Counted from the first letter of the stretch, positions 28,466 to 39,598 are shown. The stretch: 64,000 nt of DNA from Acinetobacter pittii (GCF_034064985.1 NZ_CP139249.1:2852001-2916000); one strand, 5' to 3'. A program made the numbers and translations. Notes: generated by a model not told the origin, from the letters alone.

Positions 28466-30124
28466 ATGAATATTAAAGAATATGATTACATTATTATTGG
28501 CGCAGGATCTGCCGGAAATGTACTCGCTGCGCGTCTTACTGAAGACAAAGATACCACCGTTTTATTATTAGAAGCGGGTGGACCAGATTATCGCTTGGAT
28601 TTCCGTACACAAATGCCGGCAGCTTTGGCCTACCCTCTTCAAGGTCGTCGCTATAACTGGGCTTATTTAACTGACCCAGAGCCACACATGAACAACCGTC
28701 GTATGGAATGTGGTCGTGGTAAAGGCTTAGGTGGCTCATCTTTAATTAATGGTATGTGCTATATCCGCGGTAACGCAATGGATTTAGAACAATGGGCAAC
28801 CCATAAAGGCCTTGAAAACTGGTCTTATGCCGACTGTTTGCCTTACTACAAAAAAGCCGAAACTCGTGATATTGGTGAAAATGACTACCATGGCGGCAAT
28901 GGTCCTGTGTCCGTTGCTACTCCTAAAAATGGCAACAATGTGTTGTTCCATGCCATGGTTGAAGCTGGTGTACAAGCAGGTTACCCACGTACTGATGACT
29001 TAAACGGTTACCAACAAGAAGGCTTTGGTCCAATGGACCGCACGGTTACACCTAAAGGTCGTCGCTCAAGCACTGCACGTGGTTATTTGGATATGGCAAA
29101 AGGTCGTCCAAACCTGACCATTCTGACTCACGCCACAACCAATAAAATCTTGTTTAATCAAAAGCAAGCCATTGGTGTTGAATACATTATTGGTGCTGAC
29201 CAAAACAACTTGCAACGTGCATTGGTTAAACGCGAAGTCTTGTTATGCGCAGGCGCAATTGCGTCACCACAAATTTTACAGCGTTCAGGTGTGGGTCAAA
29301 GTACCTTCTTAAAATCAATGGACATTGATGTGGTTCATGATTTGCCAGGTGTAGGTGAAAACCTGCAAGACCACTTGGAAATGTATTTACAGTATAAATG
29401 TAAGCAACCCGTTTCTTTATACCCTGCCTTGAAATGGTATAACCAACCTGCAATTGGTGCTGAGTGGTTGTTTAACGGTACGGGTATTGGCGCAAGCAAC
29501 CAGTTTGAAGCAGGCGGATTTATCCGTAGTTCGGATGAGTTCAAATGGCCAAATATCCAGTACCATTTCTTGCCGGTTGCCATTAACTACAACGGTAGTA
29601 ATGCAGTAAAAGAACATGGCTTCCAAGCTCACGTTGGTTCAATGCGTTCGCCTTCACGCGGTCGTATCAAACTTAAATCAAAAGATCCATTTGAGCATCC
29701 AAGTATCTTGTTTAACTACATGTCGACTGAGCAAGACTGGCGTGAGTTCCGTGATGCAATTCGTATCACTCGTGAAATCATGCAGCAACCTGCACTTGAC
29801 CCTTATCGTGGTGAAGAAATTAGCCCAGGTAAACATCTACAATCTGACGCAGAGCTTGACGACTTTGTTCGTAACCATGCAGAAACCGCTTACCATCCGT
29901 CTTGTAGCTGTAAGATGGGCGAAGATGAAATGGCTGTTGTAGATGGTCAAGGTCGCGTACACGGTATGCATGGTTTACGTGTTGTCGATGCCTCTATCAT
30001 GCCGCTCATTATTACCGGTAACTTAAACGCAACCACCATTATGATTGCCGAGAAAATTGCAGACCAGATTCGTGGACGTGAAGCGTTACCACGTTCAACT
30101 GCACCGTTCTATGTAGCATCATAA
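28466..30124 (+). CDS. betA: BetA, choline dehydrogenase
   Basis: 552 residues from the ATG at 28466 with AAAAGGA five bases upstream (the frame is open to 28409). A GMC-family flavoprotein: [20 protein letters not shown] at the N terminus, [17 protein letters not shown], and the C-terminal [11 protein letters not shown] with the catalytic His and [12 protein letters not shown]. It oxidises choline to betaine aldehyde at the membrane. It completes the betI-betB-betA operon. Confidence 0.93.
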   Translation: MNIKEYDYIIIGAGSAGNVLAARLTEDKDTTVLLLEAGGPDYRLDFRTQMPAALAYPLQGRRYNWAYLTDPEPHMNNRRMECGRGKGLGGSSLINGMCYIRGNAMDLEQWATHKGLENWSYADCLPYYKKAETRDIGENDYHGGNGPVSVATPKNGNNVLFHAMVEAGVQAGYPRTDDLNGYQQEGFGPMDRTVTPKGRRSSTARGYLDMAKGRPNLTILTHATTNKILFNQKQAIGVEYIIGADQNNLQRALVKREVLLCAGAIASPQILQRSGVGQSTFLKSMDIDVVHDLPGVGENLQDHLEMYLQYKCKQPVSLYPALKWYNQPAIGAEWLFNGTGIGASNQFEAGGFIRSSDEFKWPNIQYHFLPVAINYNGSNAVKEHGFQAHVGSMRSPSRGRIKLKSKDPFEHPSILFNYMSTEQDWREFRDAIRITREIMQQPALDPYRGEEISPGKHLQSDAELDDFVRNHAETAYHPSCSCKMGEDEMAVVDGQGRVHGMHGLRVVDASIMPLIITGNLNATTIMIAEKIADQIRGREALPRSTAPFYVAS

Positions 30125-30132
30125 AACCATTC

Positions 30133-30170
30133 AGGGCATATTTCTTATACAGAAATATGCCCTTAATTTA
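30133..30170 (+). terminator. Terminator after betA
   Basis: A perfect 13-bp stem, AGGGCATATTTCT with AGAAATATGCCCT, encloses a TATAC loop. The following T tract (TAATTTA) is weak. Confidence 0.7.
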
Positions 30171-30634
30171 AATCTATAGAGCCAATATTAATAAGAACGA
30201 TGTATGACAGAAAATAAGCATTTATGAGCAGCTTGTTTACATAAATATGGCATGTAATAAAAATTAATCTATTTTTATAGGCAAATTTCCCTCAAGTGAT
30301 TTAACTTTAATCAAATTATAATTATTGTTTTACTTTCAAATGCTTAAATAAAAACATCTAACTTAAAATTATCTTATTAAAACTCAATTTGGTTAAATAT
30401 AAATCATATTTATGATTTTGATGAACCACATTTATTATAAAAATTGTCTTGTCAATGCAAAATTAGTCTAAAATATGGTGTGTTTGCGATAATGCCCAGT
30501 CATTTTTATTTTTTTCGAAGTTCTCGAATTTTGAGAATTCACTTTCGCATTTATATCCATTTTGTCTGGATACGCTGTCTAGGTTTCCTCACACCTTAAG
30601 TGACTCAAATAACTTATTTTAAGGTCCCCCTTAC
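30171..30634. other. Intergenic region upstream of mqo
   Basis: About 460 very AT-rich bases with no coding frame. An interrupted dyad TTCTCGAATTTTGAGAA lies at 30521-30537, about 100 bp before the mqo start, and could be a regulator site or stem in the leader. Nothing else was recognised. Confidence 0.4.
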
Positions 30635-32275
30635 ATGAAAAAGTTTTTGAAATACCTTCTGGTATTAATCATTCTTATTTTAATTGCAGGTATTGTTTTC
30701 TTGTTTAGACCAACTGCGTCAAAACAAGTAGAAACTGCAAAAGATGAGCCAGTTGTTGATGCTGTTCTTGTTGGCGGCGGCATCATGAGTGCCACTCTCG
30801 GTACTTATTTCACTGAGCTTGAACCAAACTGGCAAATTCGTATGTTTGAGCGTCTTGATCAAGTTGCTCAAGAAAGTTCAAACGGCTTTAACAATGCCGG
30901 AACAGGCCACTCTGGCTTTATGGAAATGAACTATACCGAAGAGAAAAACGGTAAGATGGAAATTGCCAAAGCTGAAAAAGTTGCTTCTCAATTTGAAGTT
31001 GCTAAACAGTTCTGGTCACATCAGGTAAAACAAGGTGTTTTAGCTGAACCAAAAACATTCATTAACCCAGTTCCGCACATTGCTTTCGTTTGGGGCGATA
31101 ACGTTCAATTCTTAGAAAAACGTTATGCTGCCATGATCCAAAGTCCGCTGTTCAAAGGCATGAAATTTACTGAAGACCCAGCTGTAATTAAACAATGGGC
31201 ACCTTTAGTCATGAATGACCGTGACCCTAGTCAAAAAGTTGCAGCAACTCGTATGGATGTTGGCTCTGACGTGAACTATGGTTCAATCACTAAACAATTA
31301 GTGAGTCATTTAAATCAAAATCCTAATTTCAAATTACAGACTTCAACTGAAGTGACTGGCATCAGCCAAAATGATGACAAAACTTGGACGGTGGCTTTCA
31401 AAAATTTGAAAACTGGTAAAGTAGATCACGTTAAAACACGTTTTGTATTTATCGGTGCAGGTGGTGCAGCAGTTAAATTATTGCAACTTACTGGTTTACC
31501 AGAAGCGAAACAATATGCTGGCTTCCCTGTTGGTGGTGAGTTCTTAATTACTGACAATCCAAAAATTACTGCAGAACATACAGCGAAAGTGTATGGCCGT
31601 GCTGAACTTGGTGCGCCTCCAATGTCTGTACCACATATTGATACACGTTATATCGACGGTAAAAAATATGTATTGTTTGGACCATTTGCAACGTATTCAA
31701 ACAAGTTCCTGAAAAATGGTTCTCAGCTTGACTTGCTTGCATCAACAAACAAAAGCAACGTTTTACCAATGACCACTGTTGGCTTGGAAAACCTTGATCT
31801 TGTTAAATACTTGGTGAGCCAAGTGATGATGTCAGATGAAGACCGTCTCAATGAACTTCGTAAATACTACCCAGATGCGAAAGCTGAAGACTGGCGTTTA
31901 AGCCAAGGTGGTCAACGTGTTCAGATCATCAAAAAAGAACCGGGTAAACCAGCAACACTTCAATTCGGTACAGAAATCTTTGCGTCTAAAGATGGTGCTG
32001 TAACTGCATTGTTAGGTGCGTCGCCTGGTGCTTCGACTTCTCCATACATCATGCTTAACTTGCTTGAAAAAGCTTTCCCTCAGCAAACTGAAGGTAAGTG
32101 GAATCAAAAGCTTCATGAAATTGTAGTGTCTTATAAGCAAGACTTGAGCAAAGATCCTGTGTTACTCGACAAAGTTCGTCAGTACACAAGTTCTACGCTT
32201 GGCTTGAACTATACATCTCCGTTCAAAGCTGCAAACGATGAAACTGCTGCTGCCCCAGTTGCAAAAGCAAACTAA
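30635..32275 (+). CDS. mqo: Malate:quinone oxidoreductase
   Basis: A 546-residue FAD-dependent Mqo. It starts with an N-terminal membrane anchor (about residues 4-25), then the FAD motif [12 protein letters not shown] and the family signatures [18 protein letters not shown] and [15 protein letters not shown], and ends with [20 protein letters not shown]. It oxidises malate to oxaloacetate and reduces quinone in the TCA cycle. The N-terminal anchor is an extension over the peripheral E. coli form. Confidence 0.92.
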   Translation: MKKFLKYLLVLIILILIAGIVFLFRPTASKQVETAKDEPVVDAVLVGGGIMSATLGTYFTELEPNWQIRMFERLDQVAQESSNGFNNAGTGHSGFMEMNYTEEKNGKMEIAKAEKVASQFEVAKQFWSHQVKQGVLAEPKTFINPVPHIAFVWGDNVQFLEKRYAAMIQSPLFKGMKFTEDPAVIKQWAPLVMNDRDPSQKVAATRMDVGSDVNYGSITKQLVSHLNQNPNFKLQTSTEVTGISQNDDKTWTVAFKNLKTGKVDHVKTRFVFIGAGGAAVKLLQLTGLPEAKQYAGFPVGGEFLITDNPKITAEHTAKVYGRAELGAPPMSVPHIDTRYIDGKKYVLFGPFATYSNKFLKNGSQLDLLASTNKSNVLPMTTVGLENLDLVKYLVSQVMMSDEDRLNELRKYYPDAKAEDWRLSQGGQRVQIIKKEPGKPATLQFGTEIFASKDGAVTALLGASPGASTSPYIMLNLLEKAFPQQTEGKWNQKLHEIVVSYKQDLSKDPVLLDKVRQYTSSTLGLNYTSPFKAANDETAAAPVAKAN

Positions 32276-32300
32276 GTTTGACGATGTATAAGTAAAATAC

Positions 32301-32336
32301 CAAAAGGATGAATTTCGATTCGTCCTTTTGTTTTTT
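32301..32336 (+). terminator. Terminator after mqo
   Basis: CAAAAGGATGAA pairs with TTCGTCCTTTTG around TTTCGA, with one G-T pair, followed by six T. Confidence 0.88.
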
Positions 32337-32366
32337 AAGCCTTCACTTGAGATATTTAGATTCGCT

Positions 32367-32837
32367 ATGACGCCTTTAAACTCATCATCTCGCCTCTTGT
32401 CATTTGGTTTTAAGCTCGTGCTTGTTTTACTGCTGGCTTATCTTTTGTTAAGCGGGTTTTATGTGTGGATGATTGGCGGTACAGCTATTTATGTCAGCTC
32501 AGCCTTGTTACTTGCCATAACTGCCTACTCTTTTAAGCTCGGCAAATATCAAAAACTATGTTCAGTTTTAAATCTGCCCATCAGTGCAGTCGCGTTATAT
32601 TTCAGCACTGCTCATTTATTTTTCTCCCCTGTTCAGTTCTTTATATTTTTACCTGCGCTGTTTTTTGCTGTGCTTGCTTTTATTTCTCAGAAAAAGACTC
32701 GGAGGTTATGTAAGCTTTTATTATTCATCAGTTTATTGATTTGGTCAGGCATACACTTTACCCAGCTTGAACAACTTCAAGCCTATTATCAAACTCAGCA
32801 CACAGGTGAAAGTTGGCAGCAATTTGGCGCGTTATAA
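32367..32837 (+). CDS. Hypothetical inner-membrane protein
   Basis: A 156-residue protein from the ATG at 32367. The frame is open to 32328, but that start lies inside the mqo terminator. It has four to five hydrophobic segments (LVLVLLLAYLLLSGFYVWMI, then three more up to residue 145) and a short polar tail. I do not recognise the family. It lies alone between mqo and the methyltransferase gene. Confidence 0.6.
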   Translation: MTPLNSSSRLLSFGFKLVLVLLLAYLLLSGFYVWMIGGTAIYVSSALLLAITAYSFKLGKYQKLCSVLNLPISAVALYFSTAHLFFSPVQFFIFLPALFFAVLAFISQKKTRRLCKLLLFISLLIWSGIHFTQLEQLQAYYQTQHTGESWQQFGAL

Positions 32838-33053
32838 GATCATTTTTTATTCAATATGTTCAAATAAATACCTCATCTTTTTCACGTGAAATTCATCAGT
32901 AAAACTGAACATCGTCTACAGAATTCCTCCTAAGAAAAATTATTCATAACAATCTAATTTATTTAGAAATATATCGAGCATATTCGCGATTGAACACGAT
33001 TCATCTACACGCTAGATTAGCTGAATTATTTTTCTCCCTTTATGTTGTAATTT

Positions 33054-33932
33054 ATGAAAATTTTAGATGGCGGTTTAGGCCGTGAATTGGCCCGTCGTGG
33101 CGCTCCGTTTCGTCAACCAGAGTGGTCTGCACTTGCACTCATTGAAGCACCAGAAACAGTAAAAGAGGTACATCTCGATTTTATTAACGCTGGTTCAGAA
33201 GTCATTACGACTAATAACTACGCTGTTGTGCCGTTTCATATTGGTCAAGAACGCTTTGAAACTGACGGCGTGCGTTTAATTAAAGTTGCAATTGAACAGG
33301 CAAAAAATGCGGTTAAAGAAAGCGGCAAAAATATCAAAATTGCAGGCTGCTTACCCCCGTTATTTGGTTCTTACCGTGCAGACCTGTTCCAACCTGAACA
33401 GGCTAAAAACCTAGCTGAGCCCATCATTAACACATTGGCACCGGAAGTAGATTTTTGGCTCGCTGAAACCCAATCTTGCTTAAAAGAAGTTGAAACAGTA
33501 CATGCGTTATTACCACAAGATGGTAAAGACTATTGGGTGTCATTTACGCTGCAAGATGAGATTAAACAAGAACAAGCGCTACTCCGTTCAGGCGAAAATA
33601 TGCAACAAGTGGCTGCTTTCGTCAAACAATCCAATGCCAAAGCAGTGTTGTTTAACTGTTGCCAACCTGAAGTGATCTTGCAAGCAATTAATGAAATTAA
33701 AGGACTTATTCCTGAGTCGGTACAAATTGGTGCTTATGCCAATGCTTTCCCACCGCAAGATGAAAGCGCTACCGCCAACGATGGTCTCGATGAAATTCGT
33801 AAAGACTTAGATGCTCCAGCTTATCTTGGTTTTGCTAAACAATGGCAGCAAGCAGGTGCAAGTTTAGTGGGCGGTTGCTGTGGTATCGGGCCAGAACACA
33901 TTGCTGAACTTTCTCAATTTTTTAAAGAATAA
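33054..33932 (+). CDS. Homocysteine S-methyltransferase family protein
   Basis: A 292-residue zinc-dependent methyltransferase domain. The N-terminal LDGGLGRELARRG and TTNNYAVVP are family motifs; the zinc ligands are read in FNCCQPE and in VGGCCGIGPEHI. Related MmuM uses S-methylmethionine and homocysteine to make methionine. It is 5 bp upstream of an amino acid antiporter, suggesting a shared amino-acid role. Other thiol acceptors remain possible. Confidence 0.85.
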   Translation: MKILDGGLGRELARRGAPFRQPEWSALALIEAPETVKEVHLDFINAGSEVITTNNYAVVPFHIGQERFETDGVRLIKVAIEQAKNAVKESGKNIKIAGCLPPLFGSYRADLFQPEQAKNLAEPIINTLAPEVDFWLAETQSCLKEVETVHALLPQDGKDYWVSFTLQDEIKQEQALLRSGENMQQVAAFVKQSNAKAVLFNCCQPEVILQAINEIKGLIPESVQIGAYANAFPPQDESATANDGLDEIRKDLDAPAYLGFAKQWQQAGASLVGGCCGIGPEHIAELSQFFKE

Positions 33933-33937
33933 ATACC

Positions 33938-35272
33938 ATGTCTGCTGCCAAAATCGGATTATTGTCTCTTACAGCGCTGGTCTTTAGTTCTATGGTGGGG
34001 TCAGGTGTCTTTAGCCTCCCCCAAAATATGGCTCAGGTTGCCAATGGTTCTGCTCTTCTAGTTGCATGGCTCATTACTGGGGTCGGCATTATTTTCTTGG
34101 CTCTTTCATTGTTGCATTTAACCCGTCAACGACCAGATCTAGATGGCGGTATTTATAACTATGCACGCGAAGGCTTTGGAGACCTCATCGGGTTTTGCTC
34201 GGCGTGGGGTTATTGGTTGTGTACTACCATTGGTATTGTGGGTTATGTGGTGATTGCCTTTTCAGGCGTCGGCATGTTTACCGACAGCAAAGACCATATT
34301 ATTTTTGGTGAAGGTAATACGCTTTACTCGCTGATTGGCTCAAGCATTTTTGTATGGCTGGTACACTGGTTAGTAAGTCGAGGCATTAAAGAAGCGGCGA
34401 TTGTGAATTTACTGGCAACCATTGCCAAAATCATTCCAATGGTGGTTTTCATCTTCTTTACATTTATTGCCTTTAAGTTTGATTTGTTCAAACTCAACTT
34501 AAATGACTTCTCTTTAAAAGTTCCACTTTGGCAGCAAGTGAAAGACCTGATGCTCATTACCCTGTGGGTATTTACCGGTATTGAAGGTGCTGTGGTTTTA
34601 TCATCGCGTGCGAAAAAACGTCATGATATTGGTAAAGCAACTATTTTGGGCGTGTTACTAGCGTTAATTTTTTACATCATGGTGACAGTATTGGCTTATG
34701 GCGTGGTGAGTCGTGAAGCGCTTGCAGGCATGCATAACCCATCTATGGCGACCATTTTACAGCAACTGATCGGTTTGCCGGGTACCATCATTATTACCAT
34801 TGGACTGATTATTTCGGTTGCATCCTCTTATTTAAGTTGGACTTTATTTGCCACTGAAATTCCATTTCTGGCTGCAAAAAATGGTGCTTTCCCGAAATTA
34901 TTTTTAAAAAATAATCAAAATAATGTGCCGATTTCATCCCTTTGGCTGACAACGCTTGTGGTGCAGGGCTCACTCATTGCCGTGTATTTTTTCAATAAAA
35001 ATTACACTCAGCTTTTATTGATTTCATCGGTCATGATTTTGCTACCTTATTTTCTGGTGTCGGCTTTTTATCTTAAAGAATCTATTCGCCATAAACGCAC
35101 ACCGCATATTGCGATTGCAAGTGTCGCTTCAATCTATGCGCTTTGGTTACTCTATGCGGCAGGTTTAGACTTACTGCTTTTGTCTGGTGTTTTGTATTTG
35201 GTCGGCTTGGTCATTTTTTCAATCAGCTACTTTGAGCATAAAAAATCGCTCAAACAAAATCAGCTTAATTAA
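33938..35272 (+). CDS. APC-family amino acid antiporter (basic amino acid type)
   Basis: A 444-residue permease with 12 hydrophobic segments. It starts with the APC substrate-loop motif MVGSGVFSLPQNMA and contains GGIYNYAREGFGDLIGF and WVFTGIEGAVVLSSRAKKRHDIG, typical of the basic amino acid/polyamine antiporter group (ArcD-like arginine:ornithine exchangers). The 5-bp gap to the methyltransferase gene indicates one operon. An S-methylmethionine role is possible from context but unproven. Confidence 0.82.
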   Translation: MSAAKIGLLSLTALVFSSMVGSGVFSLPQNMAQVANGSALLVAWLITGVGIIFLALSLLHLTRQRPDLDGGIYNYAREGFGDLIGFCSAWGYWLCTTIGIVGYVVIAFSGVGMFTDSKDHIIFGEGNTLYSLIGSSIFVWLVHWLVSRGIKEAAIVNLLATIAKIIPMVVFIFFTFIAFKFDLFKLNLNDFSLKVPLWQQVKDLMLITLWVFTGIEGAVVLSSRAKKRHDIGKATILGVLLALIFYIMVTVLAYGVVSREALAGMHNPSMATILQQLIGLPGTIIITIGLIISVASSYLSWTLFATEIPFLAAKNGAFPKLFLKNNQNNVPISSLWLTTLVVQGSLIAVYFFNKNYTQLLLISSVMILLPYFLVSAFYLKESIRHKRTPHIAIASVASIYALWLLYAAGLDLLLLSGVLYLVGLVIFSISYFEHKKSLKQNQLN

Positions 35273-35279
35273 TCATTTC

Positions 35280-35313
35280 AACCACTGTTGACTTAGTTCA
35301 GCAGTGGTTTTCT
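35280..35313 (+). terminator. Terminator after the antiporter gene
   Basis: AACCACTG and CAGTGGTT form an 8-bp stem followed by TTTCT. It lies between converging genes. Confidence 0.65.
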
Positions 35314-35327
35314 AAGAATAAAACTCT

Positions 35328-37241
35328 CTATTTTGAAGGCTGTGACTGCTTTAAATGCAATCGTAAAATACGGCGTAATTCTAAAATTGCCTCTGGGCTA
35401 GTTTGAATCGAATGCCCACCTTTAATGATCAACTCCGACTGCTCCCCACCCAAATGCGAACTTTGATAAGGCACAATTCCATCACTGCTTTTTAACTTAT
35501 TAGTTGTCCCATTAATATTGCCCATAATCGAGTGATAAACCACTTGTGGCGATGGTTGAATAGCTTGAGTCAACTGCATAAAGTTGGAAGAACGGCTTAA
35601 ATTACTTGCCCCATTTTCAATTAAGCCTTTTCTGAGTTTGGTATTTTTCTCATCTCTCATTTCGACCGCAATAAAAAAATCAGCGGGCAAACGAATGATA
35701 CGGCGGGCAATTTGAGTAAACCATCGGTCAGCGTAGTCTGTGCCATGATGCGGTGCCGAAACAAAAACAACTCGATTAAAATATGGCAAAGCCTTGAACT
35801 GAAAACGCTCACGAATAACAGGATTTTCTTTTAAACGGTTTAACTGCGCTTCATTCATTTTTTGCATGGCTTGCTCTGAAATATCGGCATTACTCACCAG
35901 TAAACGGCTAATTACGCCGCCCATACTATGTCCGACTAGCACTGCATCATGTGCAGCATAGCTGTCTTTGGCAACGTTTTGAAAAGCCTGATTCAACAAT
36001 GAATAAATCTGAAAACGACTTTCAAAAATCGGCATATTAGTTGAATAAAACACCTGCCAAACCTGATAGCTTTTCCTTAATTCGGCATCGCCCATAATGT
36101 CATTGGTTAGGCTCACCCACGCCTCAGGGCTACTTGCTAAACCATGAACAAACACAATAATTTTCTTATTCGGGTTAAAGGGTTCCAGCATATATAAATG
36201 CGGCATGATTAAATTGGCTTCTTTATTAATTAAAGACCAATAACCTGCTGCACCTAAATTATATTTCGATAACCACAGCCCATAAGGTGCCGAATAGTTT
36301 GCAGTCAGTGGATAATCCACTCCTTCAATTTTTACACGGTCTTGTCGATATGGATCGAACATCGCAATTTCTAACTCTGCCCCAGCAATGACCTGATCGG
36401 CTGTGGCTTTTTGTTTTGGGTATGCAATGGCAGTGGCTGGAAAGAAGCGTGGTAAATGAATATTAGGATTGGCTTGATGAGCATAAAAATTATCGGGGTC
36501 TAAAATGAAGCCGTGATTCACATCATTTTCTTTACGCCCAACAATAAACTCTGCCCCCAAACCATCCTTACGGTTAACGGTATTAAAACCAGAAAAGTTC
36601 ATGTTATAGCTGGAGCGAAAAGTATCGACTTCAATTTTTTGTACATCTAACGCGTGGTCAAAATTGACATGGTACTCATGCCCATCTGCTTTCAGCAATG
36701 GCGGAAAGCGATGCGTATTTAAATGATTAAAATACGTGGTCATGAGCTTCGACAAGGCGACGTTATAAAAAATACGTACCTGATTTTGGCGATGGTCAAA
36801 CACCCGATCGAAAGGCGACTCTTCAGAGTCAAATAAATAGACATAACTATAGCGCAAGCTTTTATCGAACAGCGCTAACTCTTGCTCAACGCAACTGTTA
36901 CTTTTATTAATGACATTACACTGGCTACTACGCCCGATATCTAAAGCTTTTGCCAAGTAAATTTCACTCAGCGCAGCATAGCGTTCTTCTCGGCTGCTAT
37001 TTTCGGACAGGCTCTGAACCTTATTTAAACAATCATCAAAATTTTGTAGGCAAGTTTTTTCATCTTCTTTGACCAAATACAGTAAGTTTTGGGTTTGATG
37101 ACTTAAGGTGCCGTCGGTCAGAATACTTTCATTCTTACTTTTTAAAGCATTGCTTAAATTACTTTCTTTTAAATGAATGACCTGACAACCACTGAGCAAA
37201 GCCATTATTGTTATGATTGAATAATGGTAAGACTTTGTCAT
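35328..37241 (-). CDS. Lipase-like alpha/beta hydrolase lipoprotein
   Basis: About 637 residues from the ATG at 37241, which has an AAGGAAGG site (the frame is open to 37307). The N terminus is a lipoprotein signal with lipobox LLSGC. A long N-terminal region of about 300 residues without recognised motifs precedes an alpha/beta-hydrolase domain with IVFVHGLASSPEAW, nucleophile elbow GHSMGG, and a late GIVPYQSSHLGG plus GGHSIQ for acid and His. Probably an outer-membrane-associated esterase or lipase. Confidence 0.78.
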   Translation of the reverse strand: MTKSYHYSIITIMALLSGCQVIHLKESNLSNALKSKNESILTDGTLSHQTQNLLYLVKEDEKTCLQNFDDCLNKVQSLSENSSREERYAALSEIYLAKALDIGRSSQCNVINKSNSCVEQELALFDKSLRYSYVYLFDSEESPFDRVFDHRQNQVRIFYNVALSKLMTTYFNHLNTHRFPPLLKADGHEYHVNFDHALDVQKIEVDTFRSSYNMNFSGFNTVNRKDGLGAEFIVGRKENDVNHGFILDPDNFYAHQANPNIHLPRFFPATAIAYPKQKATADQVIAGAELEIAMFDPYRQDRVKIEGVDYPLTANYSAPYGLWLSKYNLGAAGYWSLINKEANLIMPHLYMLEPFNPNKKIIVFVHGLASSPEAWVSLTNDIMGDAELRKSYQVWQVFYSTNMPIFESRFQIYSLLNQAFQNVAKDSYAAHDAVLVGHSMGGVISRLLVSNADISEQAMQKMNEAQLNRLKENPVIRERFQFKALPYFNRVVFVSAPHHGTDYADRWFTQIARRIIRLPADFFIAVEMRDEKNTKLRKGLIENGASNLSRSSNFMQLTQAIQPSPQVVYHSIMGNINGTTNKLKSSDGIVPYQSSHLGGEQSELIIKGGHSIQTSPEAILELRRILRLHLKQSQPSK

Positions 37242-37345
37242 TCTGCCTTCCTTAATCGAATGTATTCCCCATCTGGTCATTATGCCTGTAAAGCAGTGAA
37301 CGAACAATTTCGACTCTGCTTTCGTCTTCCTTTATTACGAAAAAA

Positions 37346-37371
37346 AGCCTGAACTCATTTTAATTCAGGCT
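37346..37371 (-). terminator. Terminator of the DUF1275 gene
   Basis: On the minus strand AGCCTGAA pairs with TTCAGGCT around a 10-base loop and is followed by seven T. Confidence 0.85.
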
Positions 37372-37389
37372 AATTTGTTATTTTTCAAA

Positions 37390-38097
37390 TCAAGCTTGGT
37401 TAAACTTTTGCTGTGAAGCTAAATAAGAGAAATACAAAATTGGTAAGATAAACGGCGCTACACTCCAGAAATCAAAATAGACATAGAGGATCGCTCCTAA
37501 GAAAGCGCCAATTACAAAGCCAATTACAATACTGGCACTTTTTAGAAAACTTGCCCGATTAGCTGCATTATTGTTTTTAAGTAAGTTGGCAATATCAATC
37601 CCAAGCTGGGTAGTGTTGCCTGTCATCATGGTGCTTGGGCTAATATTTTTAATAAGGGTTTTGCTTGAAGTATTACGAATAGCCAAAGCAATTAAACCTA
37701 GCCCACCCGTTACTGCAACTGTTAGTGCATCTGGATTTTTAAATGGTTCGAAATAAAGCCCTGCCACCATAAAGGCACATAGAAAAATAGCTTCAAATAA
37801 AAATAAATAAGACAGCGTTTTGTGTTTGACCTGACTGCGGTCAATTAATAGTTTGGTAATAACAACGGTCAAAATAAATAGTGGAATTGCTGCGAGCTTG
37901 ATCCATAAACCAGAGCCACCTTTAACCCATGCTGCCCCTGCCAACACTAAGTTTCCCGTCACATGCGCGGTGAAAAAGCCAAACAATGCAATAAAGCCAA
38001 TAGTATCAATTGCCCCACCCACCATGGTGAGTAAAACAGGATCTCGACATATTGCCCAGGTACTTTCTGTGTCTTTTTTAATTGGGGTATCTGTCAT
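37390..38097 (-). CDS. YoaK/DUF1275-family membrane protein
   Basis: A 235-residue protein with six to seven hydrophobic segments. GGAIDTIGFIALFGFFTAHVTGNLV is the family signature. The function of DUF1275 is unknown; small-molecule transport is often proposed. Single gene with its own terminator. Confidence 0.85.
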   Translation of the reverse strand: MTDTPIKKDTESTWAICRDPVLLTMVGGAIDTIGFIALFGFFTAHVTGNLVLAGAAWVKGGSGLWIKLAAIPLFILTVVITKLLIDRSQVKHKTLSYLFLFEAIFLCAFMVAGLYFEPFKNPDALTVAVTGGLGLIALAIRNTSSKTLIKNISPSTMMTGNTTQLGIDIANLLKNNNAANRASFLKSASIVIGFVIGAFLGAILYVYFDFWSVAPFILPILYFSYLASQQKFNQA

Positions 38098-38418
38098 ATA
38101 AAATATCCTGTTAAATTAAAACTTTAAAGCAATTAAGTTGTATATAAATGATTTAAAAATGAATAATACTAAAGCGTTTATGAAAGCAAAAAACTATGTA
38201 AAAAAATAGGGTGCGTAATGTCGTAACACTGTCTTTAAAATGGCAACAATCAAAATTGTCTATTTTTAAAACACTAAACTGTTCTCATCCTTAAATCAAT
38301 TTGACCTCTAAAACTGTTCTAACTATGATGAAGCCGCAAGTTGTTATCAACTGATTTTGAATATGAAAAAGTTATGCCAAGATATGGATAATGAAAAACA
38401 ACAACGACGAGAAGGAAT
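38098..38418. other. Intergenic region, nothing recognised
   Basis: About 320 AT-rich bases between divergent genes. It should contain two promoters, and GAGAAGGA precedes the small-protein start. No repeat, operator or RNA was recognised. Confidence 0.4.
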
Positions 38419-38694
38419 ATGTCACTTCATAATTATTTAGTTTTTTTAGGGGGATTATTATTTGTATCTATTGCTTTTGCAGGTCAAAAAAACAGTCCTC
38501 ATCGTGATTTCTATCTGAAATGTATTGCTGCTGGTCACAGCCGTGCAAGCTGTACATGCATTTATCATCGTTTAGAACGTCAATACTCACCTAAATTTAT
38601 GAATAAACTTGGAAATTTAAGTTTACAAAGTCCTGAGGTACCGCGTGACTTTGTAAAAACCATGCGTCGTACCATGCAACAGTGCCGTTCTTAA
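38419..38694 (+). CDS. Small secreted Cys-containing protein, copy 1
   Basis: A 91-residue precursor with an N-terminal signal peptide (VFLGGLLFVSIAFAGQ). The mature part has the pattern CxAAGHSRASCTCIYHRLE, then YSPKFM, SLQSPEVP and a final Cys. A clear paralog with the same pattern lies at 44350-44634. Four Cys in the mature part suggest disulfides or metal binding in the periplasm. The function is unknown. It overlaps nothing and converges with the LysR gene. Confidence 0.75.
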   Translation: MSLHNYLVFLGGLLFVSIAFAGQKNSPHRDFYLKCIAAGHSRASCTCIYHRLERQYSPKFMNKLGNLSLQSPEVPRDFVKTMRRTMQQCRS

Positions 38695-38707
38695 CTTTAC
38701 CAGTACA

Positions 38708-39598
38708 TTAAAGCAAATCAGCAAGATTTCTAATTTCTTCCATCACCGCCTTACACGCAGGCGTTAAATAGCCATGCTTAGAAATAGATAAAGAAATATA
38801 GCGCTTTAGCGCGGGGTTAATAATTTTTGCGGCTTGAATTGAGGTGTATTGGCTGGCCTTCTTTAACGCTTGCGGCCCCAGCATGGTATACATGCGAGAT
38901 TCGGCAACCAAATGGGTTTGTAAACTAATCGAGTCAGCCTCAAACACAATGTTCAGCTCTACCCCATTTTCATAAGCCATGTGGTCTAAAAAATTGCGCC
39001 AGTTACTTGGCCTGCAAAACGTGACCAGCGGTAACTGACTTACTTCTTTAAAGTCGACTTCATTGGCCTGAGTGAGTGCATCGCCTTCACAACCGACCAA
39101 ATAAGTATCAGCTTCGGTAAGGTAAACATCACCCTGTTTAGGTGTCGGGTTAAACCTATAAAGTATGGCTAAATCGACGCTGCCATCTTCAAGCCATTTT
39201 TCTAAATGCACCCCTTGCCCTTCACGCACCGAGAGTTTAATTAAGGGATATTTTTGTTGAAGCACTTTATAGAGGGTCGATAACAACGGATGTGAAGTAG
39301 ACGGCAAACTAGCAATGCGAACCGTACCAATCGGTGTATCGGTCGAGTGCAAAATTTCATTATTAAGTTGGTCGGTCACGTTCAGCCATGAACGAATTTT
39401 AGGAAGTAAATGCTGGCCTAAATCGGTGAGTTCTACGCCACGTCCAGTTCGGTTAAATAAACGTCCGCCACACTGTGCTTCAAGCTCGTTCATTTGCCGA
39501 CTGATTTGCGGTTGGTTGGTGTTATGCAGCATGGCGACTTTGCTTAAGCTACCGAGTTCCACCGCGTCTAAAAATATTTTCCATAATTCATAATTCAT
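38708..39598 (-). CDS. LysR-family transcriptional regulator
   Basis: A 296-residue LTTR. The N-terminal winged helix reads FLDAVELGSLSKVAMLHNTNQPQISRQMNELEAQCGGRLF and is followed by the periplasmic-binding-like effector domain. It is divergent from the aldolase-MFS-porin genes, 187 bp apart, and is their likely regulator. The effector is probably the transported acid or a derivative. Confidence 0.9.
   Translation of the reverse strand: MNYELWKIFLDAVELGSLSKVAMLHNTNQPQISRQMNELEAQCGGRLFNRTGRGVELTDLGQHLLPKIRSWLNVTDQLNNEILHSTDTPIGTVRIASLPSTSHPLLSTLYKVLQQKYPLIKLSVREGQGVHLEKWLEDGSVDLAILYRFNPTPKQGDVYLTEADTYLVGCEGDALTQANEVDFKEVSQLPLVTFCRPSNWRNFLDHMAYENGVELNIVFEADSISLQTHLVAESRMYTMLGPQALKKASQYTSIQAAKIINPALKRYISLSISKHGYLTPACKAVMEEIRNLADLL

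Noticed and set aside
29226..29632. Minus-strand frames inside betA
   Set aside because: Codon bias and family motifs clearly support betA on the plus strand; the antisense frames have no domain features.
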